Assembly (NCBI RefSeq): GCF_028869115.1
Contig: NZ_CP079800.1
Coordinates: 2,418,001 to 2,482,000, forward strand
Direction of reading: 5' to 3'
DNA: 64,000 nt
DNA from: Pseudemcibacter aquimaris
GTDB lineage: Bacteria > Pseudomonadota > Alphaproteobacteria > Sphingomonadales > Emcibacteraceae
Part shown: one piece after another, positions 50,801 to 59,698 of the stretch
How positions within the stretch are numbered: the first letter of the stretch is position 1
Layout of the letters: each line of letters opens with the position of its first letter
The notes under the pieces: model-generated
The model's database searches: none
The model's input: the letters and a program-made list of their open reading frames with translations, nothing else
What the model was told of the DNA's origin: nothing
Program-made: the position numbers and the translations under genes

Positions 50801-53334
50801 GCTGGCTAACAAAAATAACAAAGGAACTCGAAAAAACTCAAGATTCTATTGATTCCATCAATAACAACCATGAAATAAAAGACATTCTTAGAGAACAATT
50901 TAAAGGCTTTGAGTTCGAATCTCAAGAAATCGAATCTGAACTAAAGCTAGCAGAGTCTATGCTTGCTACTAGTTCCGAGAATAGAGAAATCATACAACAT
51001 TCGATCGACGACAAAAATTACAAGGAACTTCACAAAAATCTAGAGAAATTAGTTCACCTAGAAGCAGAATCTGAAAATAGTATCAATAACCTATCAGAAC
51101 TCACAGGCATAGATACAGATTGCTTTATGCAAGAAAATGGACTTCTTGAAACAGCAGAGTTTCTTGAAAAGGCCTCAGAAGATAAAGAGGGTTTGATAAT
51201 CTATTCTAACCTGCATTCAAGTATCGAAAAGTTGAGGGACCACAAATACGATATAATCATTGACCAACTTATGGATAGCGAAAACGGATTCAAAGATTTT
51301 GCTAAAATTATGAGATCAATCATATCTCGGTCATTGGCAAAAAGCGTTTACTCTTCTTACGGTGACACACTTGCACAATTCAACGGCATTAAACTTGATG
51401 ACTTGCGCTCAAAAATAGCAAAAATTGATAGAGAATTGATCAATTTATCTAAGCAACATTTGCGCAATAAAATATTTAATTCATCATACCCTCCGATGGG
51501 CATTGGTTCTGGTCGCAAGTCAACTTGGACAGAGTATTCATTGATACACAATGAAATTAGCAAGACGAGGCGATATGTTCCTGTAAGAGACCTTACGAAG
51601 AGGGCTGGAAAAGCTCTGATTGAGCTTAAACCTTGTTGGATGATGTCTCCCTTAGCTGTTGCTCAATACATACAGCAAGGGGCTATTGATTTTGATCTGG
51701 TAATTATCGATGAAGCATCTCAAATGACGCCTGAGGATGCTGTTGGAGCCATTCTTAGAGGTAAAAAAGCAATGGTAGTAGGTGACACAAATCAATTACC
51801 ACCAACAAGCTTTTTTCATAAAATATTCGAAGATGAAGATGCTGATGAAGATGAAAGTGTAACTGAGGAATCAATTCTCGAAATGGCAAATTCTGCTTTC
51901 AGGCCTGCTCGCCGCCTACGCTGGCACTATCGCTCAAGGCATTCTGGACTTATCGCGTTCTCTAATCATCATGTTTATAACGATGACCTCATCGTTTTTC
52001 CATCTGCATCTGAAGATGCCATTAATATGGGTGTTAAACTTGTAGCAGTGGAAGGTCGTTATTCATCAGGAACTAACGCTGATGAAGCCAAAGTAATGGT
52101 TGATCAAATAATCAAGTTTATGCGCCACTCCCCAGAGCGATCCCTCGGTGTGGTAACTTTAAATCAAAAACAAAGAGACCTAATTCAAGAAGAATTTGAA
52201 TATGCACTGAAGGATGACATAAAAGCCGCACGTTACCTAGACAAGTGGGATGAACAAAATGAGGGACTTGAATCTTTTTTCATTAAAAACCTAGAGAACG
52301 TTCAGGGGGATGAAAGAGATGTCATATTTATCGGCACAGTTTATGGTCCGGAAAAAATTGGCGGGCCTGTAATGCAGAGATTTGGTCCTATCAATGGAGT
52401 GGCAGGAAAAAGGCGATTGAATGTTCTCTTCTCAAGAGCCAAGGAACAAATTGTTACATTTTCATCAATGAAAAGTAGTGACATCAAAGCAGAGGAAGAT
52501 GGTAATCAAGGGGTATACATGTTGAAGCGCTGGCTCGAGTATTCGGCAACAGGCGTACTCCATGCTGGAAGTCAAACAAATAAGGAACCAGATTCAGATT
52601 TTGAAATTCATGTTATTGAACAGTTAAAATCTATTGGTTGTGAACCTGTTCCTCAAGTGGGTGTTGCAGGTTACTTTATTGACATAGGTGTTAAGCATCC
52701 AGAGTGGCCTCATGGCTTCATACTGGGAGTAGAGTGTGATGGGGCCACATATCATTCTTCAAAGTCCGCTCGTGATAGAGACCGTTTGAGACAAGAAGTG
52801 CTTGAAGGTTTAGGTTGGCACTTTCATAGAATTTGGTCTACCGATTGGTTTAGCGACGCTCAATCTGAAGTCAGTAAATTGCGTGAAGTTGTATTAAAGA
52901 GGCTAAAATACCTTAAGGAAAATGAGAATAAGTTTGTAAAGCCTGCGACATCAAAAGTAGATGCCTCAAAGACAAAGAAAGCAGTTTCTTCAACTAGGGA
53001 AAAACAATTTTCATCGAACGCTAAACAAAAGTCCCAAATAATTTCACAGGCAAAACTACCAAACCCAACGCCACCTCAAAATTCATCTAATGATATAGAT
53101 GAAGGAGCTGCAAAGATTGGTGACAAAGTTTTGGTGAAATACTTGGAAGGCACGAAAAGTGAATTTGAAATCACATTAAGTGACACAGAAAACATACCGT
53201 CAAAAAGAATTGTTCATATTGATGAACCTCTAGGAGAGGCTGTCCTTGGCGCAATGGAAGGAGAGGATGTCGAAGTGTGGATTGGTGGCCAAAAGAGGAA
53301 TGCCCAAATATTGAAAATCACCTCGACAAAATAA
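47833..53334 (+). CDS. DUF4011 / SF1 helicase / Vsr-like nuclease / GreA-like giant protein
   Basis: An 1833-residue protein. The N-terminus is DUF4011 (LDLSRRNPLLSTRF, 28-41). Helicase motifs: Walker A GPPGSGKS (399-406), DEAS (1293-1296) then GDTNQLPPTSFF, and RRLNVLFSRAKEQIV. Between them lies a very long coiled-coil insert (about 550-1250). The nuclease domain at about 1587-1690 has Asp1617 and Glu1634-x-Asp1636 (GVECDG), like MTES_1575/Vsr enzymes. Residues 1757-1833 (KIGDKVLVKYLEG, PLGEAVLGAMEGEDVEVWI) look like the C-terminal domain of GreA. It is AT-rich. Probable single-gene antiphage protein; I know of no name that fits fully. Confidence 0.85.
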   Translation: MPDGDQKKNDEFLSLIRSKIENLRPKLLDLSRRNPLLSTRFSTRSNAIVRVVDELPGNVFDDISSGKSMRLSPLPALEDDPKDEQTREFQNALSDARLTDEVYITFLENIDQNSDTYIEDSFRAERDLKDRVRETLNMPVRQTSSDLSLSQHAINNGISPSYELPDPSVLHEDGRHTDADIQTLLLPDILERRMNALMTKCRTWVQETGINVLHIAFGFLEWTEAKVSKTSYSPLVLLPVELKRNKTKDGLEFWINGIGDEAEINTVLAEKLRIDFGIELPELNGNTIESYLKEIAELSPKNLGWRVRRQIAVGVFPSARMAMYHDLDTNSGRYDNHEVIAELFGGTPVQAGESPFGEEYEVDAPHIEKKVPYLVRDADSSQFSAIVDVADGKNLAVEGPPGSGKSQTIVNTIAAALADGKKVLFVAEKMAALDVVKSRLEAVGLGEFLLSLQASRSTKEQVINSLRDRVEMESGEAPYNYESKVAEFRKLRSEISSYIDVIATEHGNTGLTVYDILGKSIATNETLRSLPKQLQSITFKNTEQFTHEKIEEIEEICTHIEEAWATASGADIYWKKSTIVNIDPFITEEILERSKTTAELFQSLLLIRQELPSYRVDEDLPVCQAEDIISIFTNHLSTIEEMNLPLLKRILNNQALSLVKNYIEQCNIIQSEINSLESNLEKPLKSSRIEELKTLTKLVDKISTPGVSYEQIKKTREENENQKINYKAIIEFVGPMVKLLPESKSWSLNSILDACDHIHSTSRETLSLRNNTFSDPSAFTIFQKGLERANQLREKKVELEQNISTNALPSYSDISDHAAIIESSGIFSFLSSDFRRSKRFYVSHSKDKDFDKVRASTKLKELSEWLAEKEKFEKDHQLIGLMGVKYAGLDTDFQAIEKIFNYYKHVDESFSGGDNISLRKFLKDGDLDILLSFPKVELDADIRKNLNSTYSEAEKELKLIDNKLVDFDAIASEIEELSNFIKYKKIANTSWLTKITKELEKTQDSIDSINNNHEIKDILREQFKGFEFESQEIESELKLAESMLATSSENREIIQHSIDDKNYKELHKNLEKLVHLEAESENSINNLSELTGIDTDCFMQENGLLETAEFLEKASEDKEGLIIYSNLHSSIEKLRDHKYDIIIDQLMDSENGFKDFAKIMRSIISRSLAKSVYSSYGDTLAQFNGIKLDDLRSKIAKIDRELINLSKQHLRNKIFNSSYPPMGIGSGRKSTWTEYSLIHNEISKTRRYVPVRDLTKRAGKALIELKPCWMMSPLAVAQYIQQGAIDFDLVIIDEASQMTPEDAVGAILRGKKAMVVGDTNQLPPTSFFHKIFEDEDADEDESVTEESILEMANSAFRPARRLRWHYRSRHSGLIAFSNHHVYNDDLIVFPSASEDAINMGVKLVAVEGRYSSGTNADEAKVMVDQIIKFMRHSPERSLGVVTLNQKQRDLIQEEFEYALKDDIKAARYLDKWDEQNEGLESFFIKNLENVQGDERDVIFIGTVYGPEKIGGPVMQRFGPINGVAGKRRLNVLFSRAKEQIVTFSSMKSSDIKAEEDGNQGVYMLKRWLEYSATGVLHAGSQTNKEPDSDFEIHVIEQLKSIGCEPVPQVGVAGYFIDIGVKHPEWPHGFILGVECDGATYHSSKSARDRDRLRQEVLEGLGWHFHRIWSTDWFSDAQSEVSKLREVVLKRLKYLKENENKFVKPATSKVDASKTKKAVSSTREKQFSSNAKQKSQIISQAKLPNPTPPQNSSNDIDEGAAKIGDKVLVKYLEGTKSEFEITLSDTENIPSKRIVHIDEPLGEAVLGAMEGEDVEVWIGGQKRNAQILKITSTK

Positions 53335-53356
53335 TTAAATTACAAGGTTGAATGAA

Positions 53357-53779
53357 CTATTTCGCCTTCCCCCCAAACTTCTCAACTGTTCGCATAGCTC
53401 CAAGCCCCAGCAGAGACAGCAGCACAGTGACCAATGTTTCTGTGCCTGTCAGCTCCGGCAGCTCAGTCACATGCGGGAAGAAGTTAACCGTTATCCAGCT
53501 GAGCAGATCAAACAATATAAAATGCCACAGTAACGCAAAACCACACACCCAGCCGATGAAAGGTCGCCACCCCGCAACAAATATGGATCTGTGACCGGCT
53601 TCAATCTTGTTAAGTTCGATTTGGGCGAGGCTCGGCTGCATCATCAATTTGGCTTTTATAATCTGCGCTGCCTGTTTTTCTTCGTCGGTTTCAACAAAAC
53701 GGTCGATGACATTGGCGACCCCTTCTGCTGCAGTGATGACGCCGCCACCGATGATAGACCCGAATAGTTTTTTAAGCAT
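53357..53779 (-). CDS. Holin of three TM segments (GTA-release type)
   Basis: A 140-residue protein with hydrophobic segments near residues 8-22 (FGSIIGGGVITAAEGVA), 70-92 (FIGWVCGFALLWHFILFDLL) and 112-128 (TLVTVLLSLLGLGAM), and EAGHRSIFVAGWRPFIG, which is a signature of the 3TM holin family used in gene transfer agent release. It overlaps the endolysin gene by 8 bp. It makes pores so the endolysin reaches the cell wall. It is convergent with the giant helicase gene, 22 bp apart. Confidence 0.9.
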   Translation of the reverse strand: MLKKLFGSIIGGGVITAAEGVANVIDRFVETDEEKQAAQIIKAKLMMQPSLAQIELNKIEAGHRSIFVAGWRPFIGWVCGFALLWHFILFDLLSWITVNFFPHVTELPELTGTETLVTVLLSLLGLGAMRTVEKFGGKAK

Positions 53780-54176
53780 CTGTCACCTCCACCAATTCAA
53801 AGTGAACCAGATCATCAAAATTATTGTCCCGGACTTCTGTATCCCGGTCCCAGTCACCGCCCCAGCGCAAATTGATACCCATAGATCTGGCTAGGCCAAT
53901 TACATAGCCCGCAAACAATGTCTGGCGCTCCCTGTCATTCCAATTGATGGGATAGGCCGCCACATCCACGGCCAGAGACGGAACTGCATTATGCTTCCCG
54001 TTTGGCCAACCGACCTGACTTTTACCTTCAGCGACCATCTGGTTCTGGCGGGCCTTGTCACGATGCCCTTCAAGGATGGTGCAATCAAACTCTCGGATCA
54101 CCTCATGAAAAACCCGCTGCAAGAGTGAGTGGCAGGTGGCAAGGTTATTCAACGATTTCTCGGAAAAGGCGGGCAT
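53772..54176 (-). CDS. M15-type endolysin (L-Ala-D-Glu/D-Ala peptidase)
   Basis: A 134-residue peptidase of the VanY/M15 type, common as phage endolysin. Zinc ligands fit His in GWPNGKHNAVPS, Asp in SLAVDVAAYP and His in DLVHFEL. ILEGHRDKARQN near residue 34 carries the conserved Arg. It has no signal peptide, so it needs the neighbouring holin. Confidence 0.9.
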   Translation of the reverse strand: MPAFSEKSLNNLATCHSLLQRVFHEVIREFDCTILEGHRDKARQNQMVAEGKSQVGWPNGKHNAVPSLAVDVAAYPINWNDRERQTLFAGYVIGLARSMGINLRWGGDWDRDTEVRDNNFDDLVHFELVEVTDA

Positions 54177-54466
54177 TATGAACCTCCTCCAAAAAGTTTA
54201 AATTTGATCGCCACCCCCGCCATCAAGGCGAGCAACAGTCCTGTGGTGATTAACCTGACTGCCGTTGCCCATGCTGTGCGTTTAGCAAGGCGCAGGGCGC
54301 TTAAGAGCGAGCGAAGTTCATGAATGTCGTCGGCAGCATCTTCGCCGTCGAGCCCAACATTCTTGAGGGCCTGTAAGGCTCCCTTACGGGCTGCACGCTC
54401 AAGCAATGCTTCAAAGTCTTCTTCGGGCATGACGATATGCCCGCCCTCATGATCAGGTGGTGTCAT
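54176..54466 (-). CDS. DUF6127-like membrane protein
   Basis: A 96-residue protein with an N-terminal acidic helix (EEDFEALLERAARKGALQAL), the DDIHELRSLLSALRLAKRTAW segment of DUF6127, and one TM helix at about 68-88 (AVRLITTGLLLALMAGVAI). It stands beside endolysin and holin, so a role in lysis, as an auxiliary holin or spanin-like factor, is possible but not shown. Confidence 0.75.
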   Translation of the reverse strand: MTPPDHEGGHIVMPEEDFEALLERAARKGALQALKNVGLDGEDAADDIHELRSLLSALRLAKRTAWATAVRLITTGLLLALMAGVAIKFKLFGGGS

Positions 54467-54494
54467 AGTCTTTTCCTTATTTGGTGTATTGAGT

Positions 54495-55790
54495 TTAGGT
54501 GCCGAGCGCCGCGCTCAGGGCAATGGTCAGATCAGCCAGCGTGGCGTCTGCCGGGTTTGGTGCAATCACACTGATCCTGTCGCCTGCGGCAAAGCTCACC
54601 TCACTAGCATTTGTGAAGGTCCCAACATTGCTGCCAATGGCAAAGTCGATACTGCCAAAGGACACGCCGTTCTTTTGAAGGTCCAGAGAGGTCGCTGCCG
54701 TGGCTGTAATATCAGCATAAGCCTGTGATCCAGTCAGTCCGATTGGTAAGACTGCGGCGCGGGTGAATATCTGACTGTGCAGTAGTTCCTCTGCTGATGG
54801 GGTGCCTGTTTTTGCAAAAGCAACATCTAGCGACGGTGCCTGTTGATCTGTGGTTTCGACAACCTCAAGGCAGATCCAAGTGCGGTCCAGGTTTTTCACC
54901 TCGGCTGACGATCCCACATAGACCATCAGCTCAAAATAATCGCCTGCCATCACCTCCATCACCGCGCTTGTGATATTGCGCATCTGATTGCTGTAACCGC
55001 TGTCGCCCCGCACAATGAAGGAACCTCCGCCAAGGACAGAGGTACCATTTTTTCTGATCTCAATGAGTTGATTGGTTGGTGAGGTTTGCCATTCCAGATT
55101 TGCCGTCAAACGCACTCGGGTCACACCTGCAGGCACTGTCAAACGGCTGGGCGTACCGCCATCCCAAAAGCTATCGGTATCATAGGATGCGGCCTCCCAT
55201 GGGATCGCCGCATAAGCGCCCGTACTCGGGATGACATAATTGCTGTTTAGCCTGAGCAACGCTCCCTTGAACGGCAATAGCGTACGGCTGTAAATGCCTG
55301 CTGATTGGTTTGACCAGCTTGTTCCATCAAAGCGCAGGAAGTCACCACTGACCGGAGACGGCGCAGTCACGTCCGTGAGATCAACGAGCGCCGATGCCGC
55401 ATCACCCGTTTGCCCCACCACATAAAGCGTGTTGGCCCCCGTGGCGTATATAAGCGCATGATCACCTGGGGCTAGCGTTACCGTTGCTGTTCCACTGCCC
55501 GTGGTCACCAGCATATTGACGCTTGTAGCATTACGACAAAGGAACGGCGCTCGCACTGACGGAATGCTGAGGGTTATATCACCGTCCGGCGTCCCATCCG
55601 CATAAAAGCGGGCATTGCTTTGGAACTCTTCTGTGGTCAATGTCCAGGTTAGACTATCACCAGCCTGCCAGCTTTTACCAAGCGTGGACGTGATACGCCC
55701 ATCGATCTTGTTGAAAGCATCATTGGCTGTAACCTCTTTCTGGTTTTGGCCTGCTGCAATATGGGGAATAGCAAGATTGGGGGATGACAT
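54495..55790 (-). CDS. DUF2793-like tail fibre protein
   Basis: A 431-residue protein with the DUF2793 start (LAIPHIAAGQNQKEVTANDA), an apparent beta-rich middle with VTTGSGTATVTLAPGDHALI, and a C-terminal domain of beta strands (VRLTANLEWQTSP, GDYFELMVYVGSSAEV, ARF-type repeats). The last third may be a receptor-binding fibre domain. The homologue in P1 is cut by the left window edge (1-199). Confidence 0.85.
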   Translation of the reverse strand: MSSPNLAIPHIAAGQNQKEVTANDAFNKIDGRITSTLGKSWQAGDSLTWTLTTEEFQSNARFYADGTPDGDITLSIPSVRAPFLCRNATSVNMLVTTGSGTATVTLAPGDHALIYATGANTLYVVGQTGDAASALVDLTDVTAPSPVSGDFLRFDGTSWSNQSAGIYSRTLLPFKGALLRLNSNYVIPSTGAYAAIPWEAASYDTDSFWDGGTPSRLTVPAGVTRVRLTANLEWQTSPTNQLIEIRKNGTSVLGGGSFIVRGDSGYSNQMRNITSAVMEVMAGDYFELMVYVGSSAEVKNLDRTWICLEVVETTDQQAPSLDVAFAKTGTPSAEELLHSQIFTRAAVLPIGLTGSQAYADITATAATSLDLQKNGVSFGSIDFAIGSNVGTFTNASEVSFAAGDRISVIAPNPADATLADLTIALSAALGT

Positions 55791-58700
55791 TTACACCTCC
55801 GCTTTGGCAGGAAAACCCCGCCCGATTGTTTCTGAAAGTTGATAGACCCGGATTTGAAGGCTGGCCTGAGCCATCCCAAAATCCGCTATTTGATCACTGG
55901 CTGAATAACTGGCTGTCTCACTTGTAAGCCCATCAAGGGTGCGAACGACCGACAGGCCATCAGCGGATAAAATATCCACTTCATAACCCTCAGATGTTTC
56001 GCCCAAGGGGACAACACCTGTGCCATCACGCCAGTCACCGCCAAGACGGGTGCGGCGCTGCCAGCTCATAGAGAGATTACCGCCACCATCCCGATTGCCT
56101 GTCACATGAACCGGGGCATAAGGCTTGAGGTCATTACCTGCAGCGCTAAAACGGTGCAGTTCTGTCTCATCAAAAAGCGCTCCAAAACCCACTGCTCGCC
56201 ATGAACGGGATACACCCACCTCACCAAGGGCAAGACTGAGCGCTTGAATGCTTTCCCTGTCCAGCAGCACAAACTTGCTGCCCACTGCATGTGTTGCAAT
56301 CTCAGCGTCTGTGCCGCGCCTGCCGCGAAGCAAGCCGGTGAGCAAATAGGAACCATCCCCCTGCAGGGTCACGTCCCTAAACTGGACAATCTCAGTCCCG
56401 CCGCTTTCCGGGATGATAACGGCACCATTAGCACCACTTAACATTTCTGCTTGGGTGATGCTCTCAAGGCGATCTGCGCCGCTGGTCATATAGATCTTGA
56501 GACTGTTCACCTCATCGGTCGCAAATGGAGATGTGGGCACCTCAAGGGGTGCGGCGAGCACCCCATAAGCCATCTCATAAAGACTGCGTCCTACCTGATC
56601 CCAGGTCAGCTCGTCAGCGCTTTTATAAAGACTGCCGCCCGTCCATGGGTTTTCCAGAGGACTGCCCATCAAATAATAAAGGCGGGAACCTGTCCCGCCT
56701 AAATCATCCGTATCCTGCAGCAAAGGTATAGTGAGTAAAATAAGCTCCGTGAAGCGATTGCTGGCAATTTGCTGCTGGATGATCTGCCCGCTATCCGCAA
56801 CCACATCTGATACATAAGTGGCAGGCTCAGAAGCAATCAGCTTGAGCTTTATGCTATAATCCCCGCCTATATCCAGCCGTTCAATGCGGCTTGGAAAGCG
56901 CGAGCCGTTTGCAAGCTCGATGGTGATCACGTCAGCTGGATCAAGGCCCAGATATTTCTGGTCAAAGGCGGCCTCATAGCGGGATCGTTCCACCCAGTTG
57001 GCATAGAGGGTTTTCTCAGCCACTTGCTTGGCACTCCCAGCTTTCAAAACCATGGGCAGATCCAGACTGACTTGATTATCCGAGCTTGTGGTTGCCACCG
57101 GATTTTGAATACGCTTTGCGGCTGCTGTGCCTTGCACATAGTCCCGCGCCTTATCCATATAAAGTACCGATACCCGACCCGGCAATTCAATAGCCTGAAT
57201 ACGGGTTTCAGAAAGACGCAGTGCAGGCTCTTCTTCAACAGCACCCAGTTCGTCACCGGACACTGTGAGCGCGGAAGGGTTGCCTCTTGGGATGAATTTG
57301 AGGAGATTGTCGCTTTCCACCACATCAAAGAAGAAGGTGCTGGCAAGCGGCTCAAGCGCCCCTCTGATGGTGGTTTGGCGGCCAAGTACATATCCCGGCA
57401 CACTCCCAGTGAGCGCAGTGGTTTCAATATCAGCCAGACCAAAGCCCGCCTTCAAGCATAGGTCCTCAACGATGGAAGCAAGGGGATCACCGTCACCGCC
57501 GCCGCGCCCCAGATAAAGCTTGGCCCAGCCGGATGTGGAGCGCACAAGAATGGTTTCATTGGCCCCATCAAAATATTGGGCACCGCTTTCGCTTAATGGC
57601 CATGATTCATCGAGGATGATCTCGCCGGTGCGGGTATCAAGTTCAATGACACGGCTACTGCGCATCAAAGCCCAACGGCTGTTTGAAACATAAGAGCCGT
57701 TAAAACCCGGCCCCTCATAATTGATCTGATGAGGGACAATAGTTTTCCAGACGATACCCAGAGCTTCGCGCCATTTGATCGTATAGATATTCCCGCCAGA
57801 TCCACTGTTCGAGATGCGGCACTGGAAAATGACGCTATCGTCACTGGCATCATAGGTGAGACCTCCTGCTGTTCCATAAAAGCCAGTCGCACCAGCTTCA
57901 ATATCCGCAGGGCTAAAGCGCACCATTTCTTCAAACATTACACCAATGCTTTGACCCATCAGGCTTTCATAACTCGCACCTGTTTGAACCCGCAGGCGAT
58001 AAAGCGCCAACCCCGTATGATTGGTGCTTGTGTGGCTTGAGAGTATCCAACCATCACCGTAACCTTCTGCCACAATGCCTGAGACCAACCCTCGCACCCG
58101 GGCATCCGCCACCGATTGTCCGCTACCCCAAACATAAGCCATATCTTTGGCGCGGAGCAGTCCCACATCATCAAAGACAGATCCTGTGAGCAAAAAATCT
58201 TCACGGCCCGTGGCCCCATAAGCGCTGATCATGGCAAGCCAACTGCCTGCCACAAAGCGACTGGTGCTATTGCTGAGACCCGTTGAAAGAAACCCGAACC
58301 GTCCAACCTCGCGCATAGAATTCGGATCAATCCGCAAAATAGGTCTGCTATTGCTGGAACCCGTCACCAGATAAATATGACCATCTCGCCCAGCAAATAG
58401 GCGTGAAGGAAAATTATTGGGTTCAGTGGATGTCACATCCGACATCAGAACCTGGCGGTCTTCCTTCATAGTTTGCAGGTTAAACCGGCGAATGCCCGCT
58501 AGCGACGGGTTACTGCTGCTATCGACAAAATAACCAACAGCGCGATCCCTATCGATGGCCAGTTCATCAATCTGGTAACTATCAAGGGGAGCGCCTTCCC
58601 CTGTCGTGATAAAGTCCAACAGCTGATAAGGCTGCAGGTTTGTTTTCTTAAAGGTAATCTCGGCAGTGATATTGGGAATACGGTTGCCAAAATCAGCAAG

Positions 58701-59276
58701 CGCCAGATCCTCAAAGACCAGATAGCAAAGCCCGCGATGAGCAGGCGTATTGGCAGCCCCCAGATCACTTTCCATCAAAGGGTCTGGCAGTTGGTGTTCG
58801 TCCCCGGGATAAAAGCGAAAGTTAAGCCCATCCTTTTTAGTTCGATCTCCTGTGCCTGTCTTATCAAAGATCAATTTGCCGTCAGCCCAGAGCCGCAGCA
58901 CATCTTCTGCCACGCCTTGAGCGAAACCAAGGGCAAAGCTTGCAAAATAGCTATAGGTGACACTGGTCTGTGATCCACCGCCGCCACCTTTACCGCCAGT
59001 GCGCGTGGTAGAAACATTCTTCTGTTCCCGAATACCTGACGACCAGATCATCTGGCCTGCCATACGCACAGTCCCATAACCAACGGCGATGGGAGAGCCA
59101 TAGGCGGAGCCTGTCACTGTCAAATCCCCAAGCCGGGGACCTTCCTGTGTGATATTGGGACCTTTCGTTGGAAACAAAAGACTACCTGCAGCCGCACCAA
59201 TGAGCCATCCGGCACTGGCCCCAATGCCAATGGCAGAACCAAGGGCGGCTCCGCCTGCTGCAACCAATATGGCCAT
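55791..59276 (-). CDS. J-like tail tip protein, P2 copy
   Basis: The P2 counterpart of 200-3685, with the same 1161-residue length and the same start arrangement (ATG 59276 overlapping the NlpC/P60 stop). Scattered substitutions are spread across it, for example IGVMFEEM for IGITFEEM, SGDELG for SVDELG, and VRTLDGLTSE for LRTLYGLTSE. No cluster of changes marks a new receptor specificity, so both phages probably use the same receptor. Confidence 0.9.
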   Translation of the reverse strand: MAILVAAGGAALGSAIGIGASAGWLIGAAAGSLLFPTKGPNITQEGPRLGDLTVTGSAYGSPIAVGYGTVRMAGQMIWSSGIREQKNVSTTRTGGKGGGGGSQTSVTYSYFASFALGFAQGVAEDVLRLWADGKLIFDKTGTGDRTKKDGLNFRFYPGDEHQLPDPLMESDLGAANTPAHRGLCYLVFEDLALADFGNRIPNITAEITFKKTNLQPYQLLDFITTGEGAPLDSYQIDELAIDRDRAVGYFVDSSSNPSLAGIRRFNLQTMKEDRQVLMSDVTSTEPNNFPSRLFAGRDGHIYLVTGSSNSRPILRIDPNSMREVGRFGFLSTGLSNSTSRFVAGSWLAMISAYGATGREDFLLTGSVFDDVGLLRAKDMAYVWGSGQSVADARVRGLVSGIVAEGYGDGWILSSHTSTNHTGLALYRLRVQTGASYESLMGQSIGVMFEEMVRFSPADIEAGATGFYGTAGGLTYDASDDSVIFQCRISNSGSGGNIYTIKWREALGIVWKTIVPHQINYEGPGFNGSYVSNSRWALMRSSRVIELDTRTGEIILDESWPLSESGAQYFDGANETILVRSTSGWAKLYLGRGGGDGDPLASIVEDLCLKAGFGLADIETTALTGSVPGYVLGRQTTIRGALEPLASTFFFDVVESDNLLKFIPRGNPSALTVSGDELGAVEEEPALRLSETRIQAIELPGRVSVLYMDKARDYVQGTAAAKRIQNPVATTSSDNQVSLDLPMVLKAGSAKQVAEKTLYANWVERSRYEAAFDQKYLGLDPADVITIELANGSRFPSRIERLDIGGDYSIKLKLIASEPATYVSDVVADSGQIIQQQIASNRFTELILLTIPLLQDTDDLGGTGSRLYYLMGSPLENPWTGGSLYKSADELTWDQVGRSLYEMAYGVLAAPLEVPTSPFATDEVNSLKIYMTSGADRLESITQAEMLSGANGAVIIPESGGTEIVQFRDVTLQGDGSYLLTGLLRGRRGTDAEIATHAVGSKFVLLDRESIQALSLALGEVGVSRSWRAVGFGALFDETELHRFSAAGNDLKPYAPVHVTGNRDGGGNLSMSWQRRTRLGGDWRDGTGVVPLGETSEGYEVDILSADGLSVVRTLDGLTSETASYSASDQIADFGMAQASLQIRVYQLSETIGRGFPAKAEV

Positions 59277-59698
59277 TAGTCTGCTACTCCATAAAAACGA
59301 AAGGCATGGATGGCCTTCTTCTGCCAATCCGCTGTGTAAATTTCTTCAACGACTTTGCGCCGTAAGGCGTGCGCATGGATGATCCGAGGCTGGTCTTCAC
59401 CCGCCGCATAAAAGGCCACATGACAGGGACTGGTGCCGTCTGCAAAAAGGATCACGTCGCCTGTCTTTAGGTCCGCGATCCTGATCTCTTCCATGGCCTC
59501 ACGGAAAGCTGCAACAAAACGCCCGGCATGAGGTGTGCGCCGATAACCGCTTACATCATGGTCAGCAAGACCAAGGGAGCGGGCAACCAGAACCACAAGC
59601 CCAGCACAGTCAATCCCGGTTGATGAGCGTCCCTGATGTCGCCACGGCCTGCCAAGCCAACTGCGGGCAGCCATAATAATATCGTCTCTATTTTGCAT
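59276..59698 (-). CDS. NlpC/P60 tail peptidase, P2 copy
   Basis: The 140-residue counterpart of 3685-4107. The catalytic Cys31 (now in IDCAGLV) and His93 (CHVAFY) are kept. Differences are few (starts MQNRDDIIM, FADGTSP). Overlaps with both neighbours are the same as in P1. Confidence 0.93.
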   Translation of the reverse strand: MQNRDDIIMAARSWLGRPWRHQGRSSTGIDCAGLVVLVARSLGLADHDVSGYRRTPHAGRFVAAFREAMEEIRIADLKTGDVILFADGTSPCHVAFYAAGEDQPRIIHAHALRRKVVEEIYTADWQKKAIHAFRFYGVAD

